A stretch of DNA of 64,000 bases from Bretschneidera sinensis (lineage: Eukaryota; Streptophyta; Magnoliopsida; Brassicales; Akaniaceae). The stretch spans positions 85,969,001 through 86,033,000 of the forward strand of contig CM043698.1 in NCBI GenBank assembly GCA_023935145.1, written 5' to 3'. Numbering within the stretch: the stretch's first letter is position 1; each line of letters begins with the position of its first letter. Under the pieces are notes generated by a model. It did no database searches and had not been told where the DNA came from. It was given only the letters and a program-made list of their open reading frames with translations. Shown here one piece after another: positions 62,344-64,000 of this stretch. Position numbers and translations under genes: made by a program.

Positions 62344-63303
62344 TGTTGGAAATCACCTTGACAAGATGCCTAGGTGGTGATCTTCCAAACACCCAAGTCT
62401 AGAATGACTTGTAGAAAGAAATACAGCAATCGAAAGCAAGAAATAAAAGAAAACAAGCAATTTGTTATCGAGGTTCAGCAATAGCCTACGTCCTCATGAG
62501 TTCCTCTGAACTCTCTGCACTAAATCAATGGTTCTTTACAATTACAACGACTCTCTTCAAGAAACCACAAGTTCTTGAAGAAACCAAGAAGAGAAGAAAG
62601 TAGATGATAAGAACTATTACAATACTCTTTATCTATACTACTCTCTCTTCTTTACAACCATCCTCTCTACAATGAGTCCCTCTTGTGTTTTGTGTCTTTG
62701 CACTCTCACACAATTCTCTCTTGTATTGTGTCTTGTCACTCTTTACAACTGATCTCAAATTATATCACAATGTTGTGTCTAGAATAAAGCTAGGTGACCC
62801 TTTATATAGTGCACCAACTTCTTGTCCAATCTTGAGAGTCAATCTCCACACTTTGATCTTAATGACCACTTAACCATGGCTTTCCATCAATGCTAAGTGG
62901 TTCTGTGCATTTTAACCTTGCATCCATAAACCTAAGAGGAGGTTTAAACAAGCTATCCATGTGTGCATCAGTGTGCCTAGCACCTAGGCGTTGAGCAGGG
63001 GGCGGTGAGGCGCTAGGCAAAGCCCCTTTGCACCACATTCTAGATGGTGCGGCGCTGGTGGAGGGGTTGTACGGCGCTGCCCTTCTCCAAGCTGCTTCCT
63101 TGCTAGGCGGTGAGGTGCTGGTGAAGGGGCGGTGAGGCGCACATTAATGCTGCCCTTCACACAGTAGTGCGCACTACTTTCCTTTGTTGTTTAGGGGTGT
63201 GCACACACACCCAAATGGATACACACACATGTGTGCACTCCTTTAACATACTGTATTTTAATCTTCCAACCTTGGTTTAGACTTTAACCATCTTTGAACC
63301 ATG
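62344..63303 (-). repeat. Copia 3' LTR, minus strand (first bases missing)
   Basis: The minus strand starts within the LTR (TTCAAAGATGGTTAAAGTC), passes a GC-rich part (about 63160-62960) with GCGCCTCACCGCC repeats and GCCTAGGTGCTAGGC, then the TATA box ACTATATAAAGGG (near 62800-62812) and ends CCAACA. The first about 80 bp match the element D LTR at 36062-36140. Confidence 0.7.
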
Positions 63304-64000
63304 TGTTGGTGTTCTTGCTGGTCCCCAAAGGTCCGAATGAATGTAGTCAAAAATCCCGTTAGACTTATGCACTCCGGTGTTGAAGCTGACCCGGTGTTGC
63401 TTCCCAAGAATGTAACTCTCATAGAAATCCAGTTTCTCTACTTTGTCACCACCAAGTAGACCATCCTTGCTAAGAACATGCAGGCCCTTTTCGCTCATGT
63501 GTCCCAAGCAAGTGTGCCAAAGGGCTGCCTTATCCATCTCAGCCATCAAGCTTGCTGCTTGATCATTGATTTCTATCACTCCGATCATCTCATAGAGTCC
63601 ATCATTTCTTGCTGCTTTGATCACTACCAAAGATCCCTTAGCTACCTTGATCTTTCCTCTCTTTACTTTGCATGTATACCCCATGGAATCCAGCTATCCC
63701 AATGAGATCAAATTTCTCTTCAAATCTGGAAGATAACTCACATTTCACAGCAACTTTATGACTCCATCAAACATCCTCAATTGGATGTCTCCAATCCCCC
63801 TCACTTGGCAAGAATTATCATTTCCAAAGAAGACCCTTCCATTATTGATCTCCTTGAAATTCTTGAACCATTCCTTGTGAGGGCACATGTGATAAGTGCA
63901 CCCGGAATCCATAATCCACTTTTCACTGCATTGCCTCCTGCTCACATTTGAGCACACAACAAGAACATCATCTTGTTGTTCTCCCTTGGCAACCGAAGCC
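63304..64000 (-). pseudogene. Copia protease and GAG-pre-integrase
   Basis: Protease: WIMDSGCTYHMCPHKEWF (about 63915-63862) has the DSGxxxH site of Copia elements. A TGA (about 63745) and a TAG (about 63688) interrupt the same frame before MGYTCKVKRGKIKVAKGS. GAG-pre-integrase: LWHTCLGHMSEKGLHVLSKD (about 63523) and GIFDYIHSDLWGPARTPTHG. In the zinc-binding part, FYESYILGKQHRVSF has Tyr at both places where the family has Cys (TGC/TGT to TAC/TAT). The frame ends at 63277 in LTR-derived codons. Confidence 0.85.

Larger units (their letters stand above)
62344..64000 (-). mobile_element. Copia element, minus strand, internally deleted and running off the window
   Basis: From the right edge leftward: protease, GAG-pre-integrase, then an abrupt junction at about 63303 into LTR sequence that ends at 62344 (ATTTCCAACA on the minus strand). 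Integrase core, RT and RNase H are deleted between pol and LTR. The LTR has a GC-rich region and TATA box like the copy at 35149-35814. Confidence 0.8.

Overview
The window is about 64 kb of plant nuclear DNA made almost entirely of LTR retrotransposons, several of them nested. I recognise no intact host gene, rRNA, tRNA or CRISPR. Every recognisable protein belongs to a plant transposon lineage: Athila-like Ty3 with a 3' ORF, Tat/Ogre-like Ty3, chromovirus Ty3, Copia, and a non-LTR (LINE) remnant. This fits an AT-rich, repeat-dense eudicot pericentromeric or intergenic region; the species cannot be read from the sequence.

Layout. 1-3950: 3' non-coding end of an old Tat/Ogre-like element (47-bp and about 50-bp tandem repeats, polypurine tract, start of the 3' LTR), into which a minus-strand Tekay/Del-like solo LTR (1345-3672) has inserted. 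3951-12596: element A, an Athila-like element with both LTRs and the target duplication AATAT; it has gag-protease and a 3' ORF but no RT, RNase H or integrase. The Tat LTR resumes at 12602-12905. 13883-22891: element B, an old chromovirus-like Ty3, interrupted by element C (18367-22028, minus strand), an Athila-like deletion derivative flanked by a 337-bp direct duplication of B. 23366-24595: a TRIM-like mini-element. 25095-34376: element F, a Tekay/Del-type chromovirus with 2.1-2.2 kb LTRs. 35149-35814: truncated Copia LTR. 35815-46667: element D, an Athila-like element with gag-PR-RT-RH-INT in one frame plus a 3' ORF and a truncated LTR, joined directly to element E (46668-53082), the 3' half of a related copy. 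53083-62343: Tat/Ogre-like fragments on both strands and a LINE remnant. 62344-64000: Copia 3' LTR and partial pol, minus strand.

Three themes cut across the elements. (1) Short GC-rich, often palindromic repeat blocks sit 15-160 bp upstream of TATA boxes in the U3 of Athila-like and Copia LTRs, and the same block-plus-TATA arrangement recurs directly upstream of the 3' ORF in elements A, D and E. This suggests a second, internal promoter for that ORF. (2) A hairpin followed by a G5-containing polypurine-like tract occurs both at the 3' LTR boundary and again about 1-1.4 kb upstream in Athila-like elements. (3) The reading frames are broken mostly by C-to-T / G-to-A nonsense changes (CAG, CAA, CGA, TGG to stop) and rarely by indels, a signature expected of cytosine-methylation decay.

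All boundaries and counts were made by eye; no alignment or database search was run.
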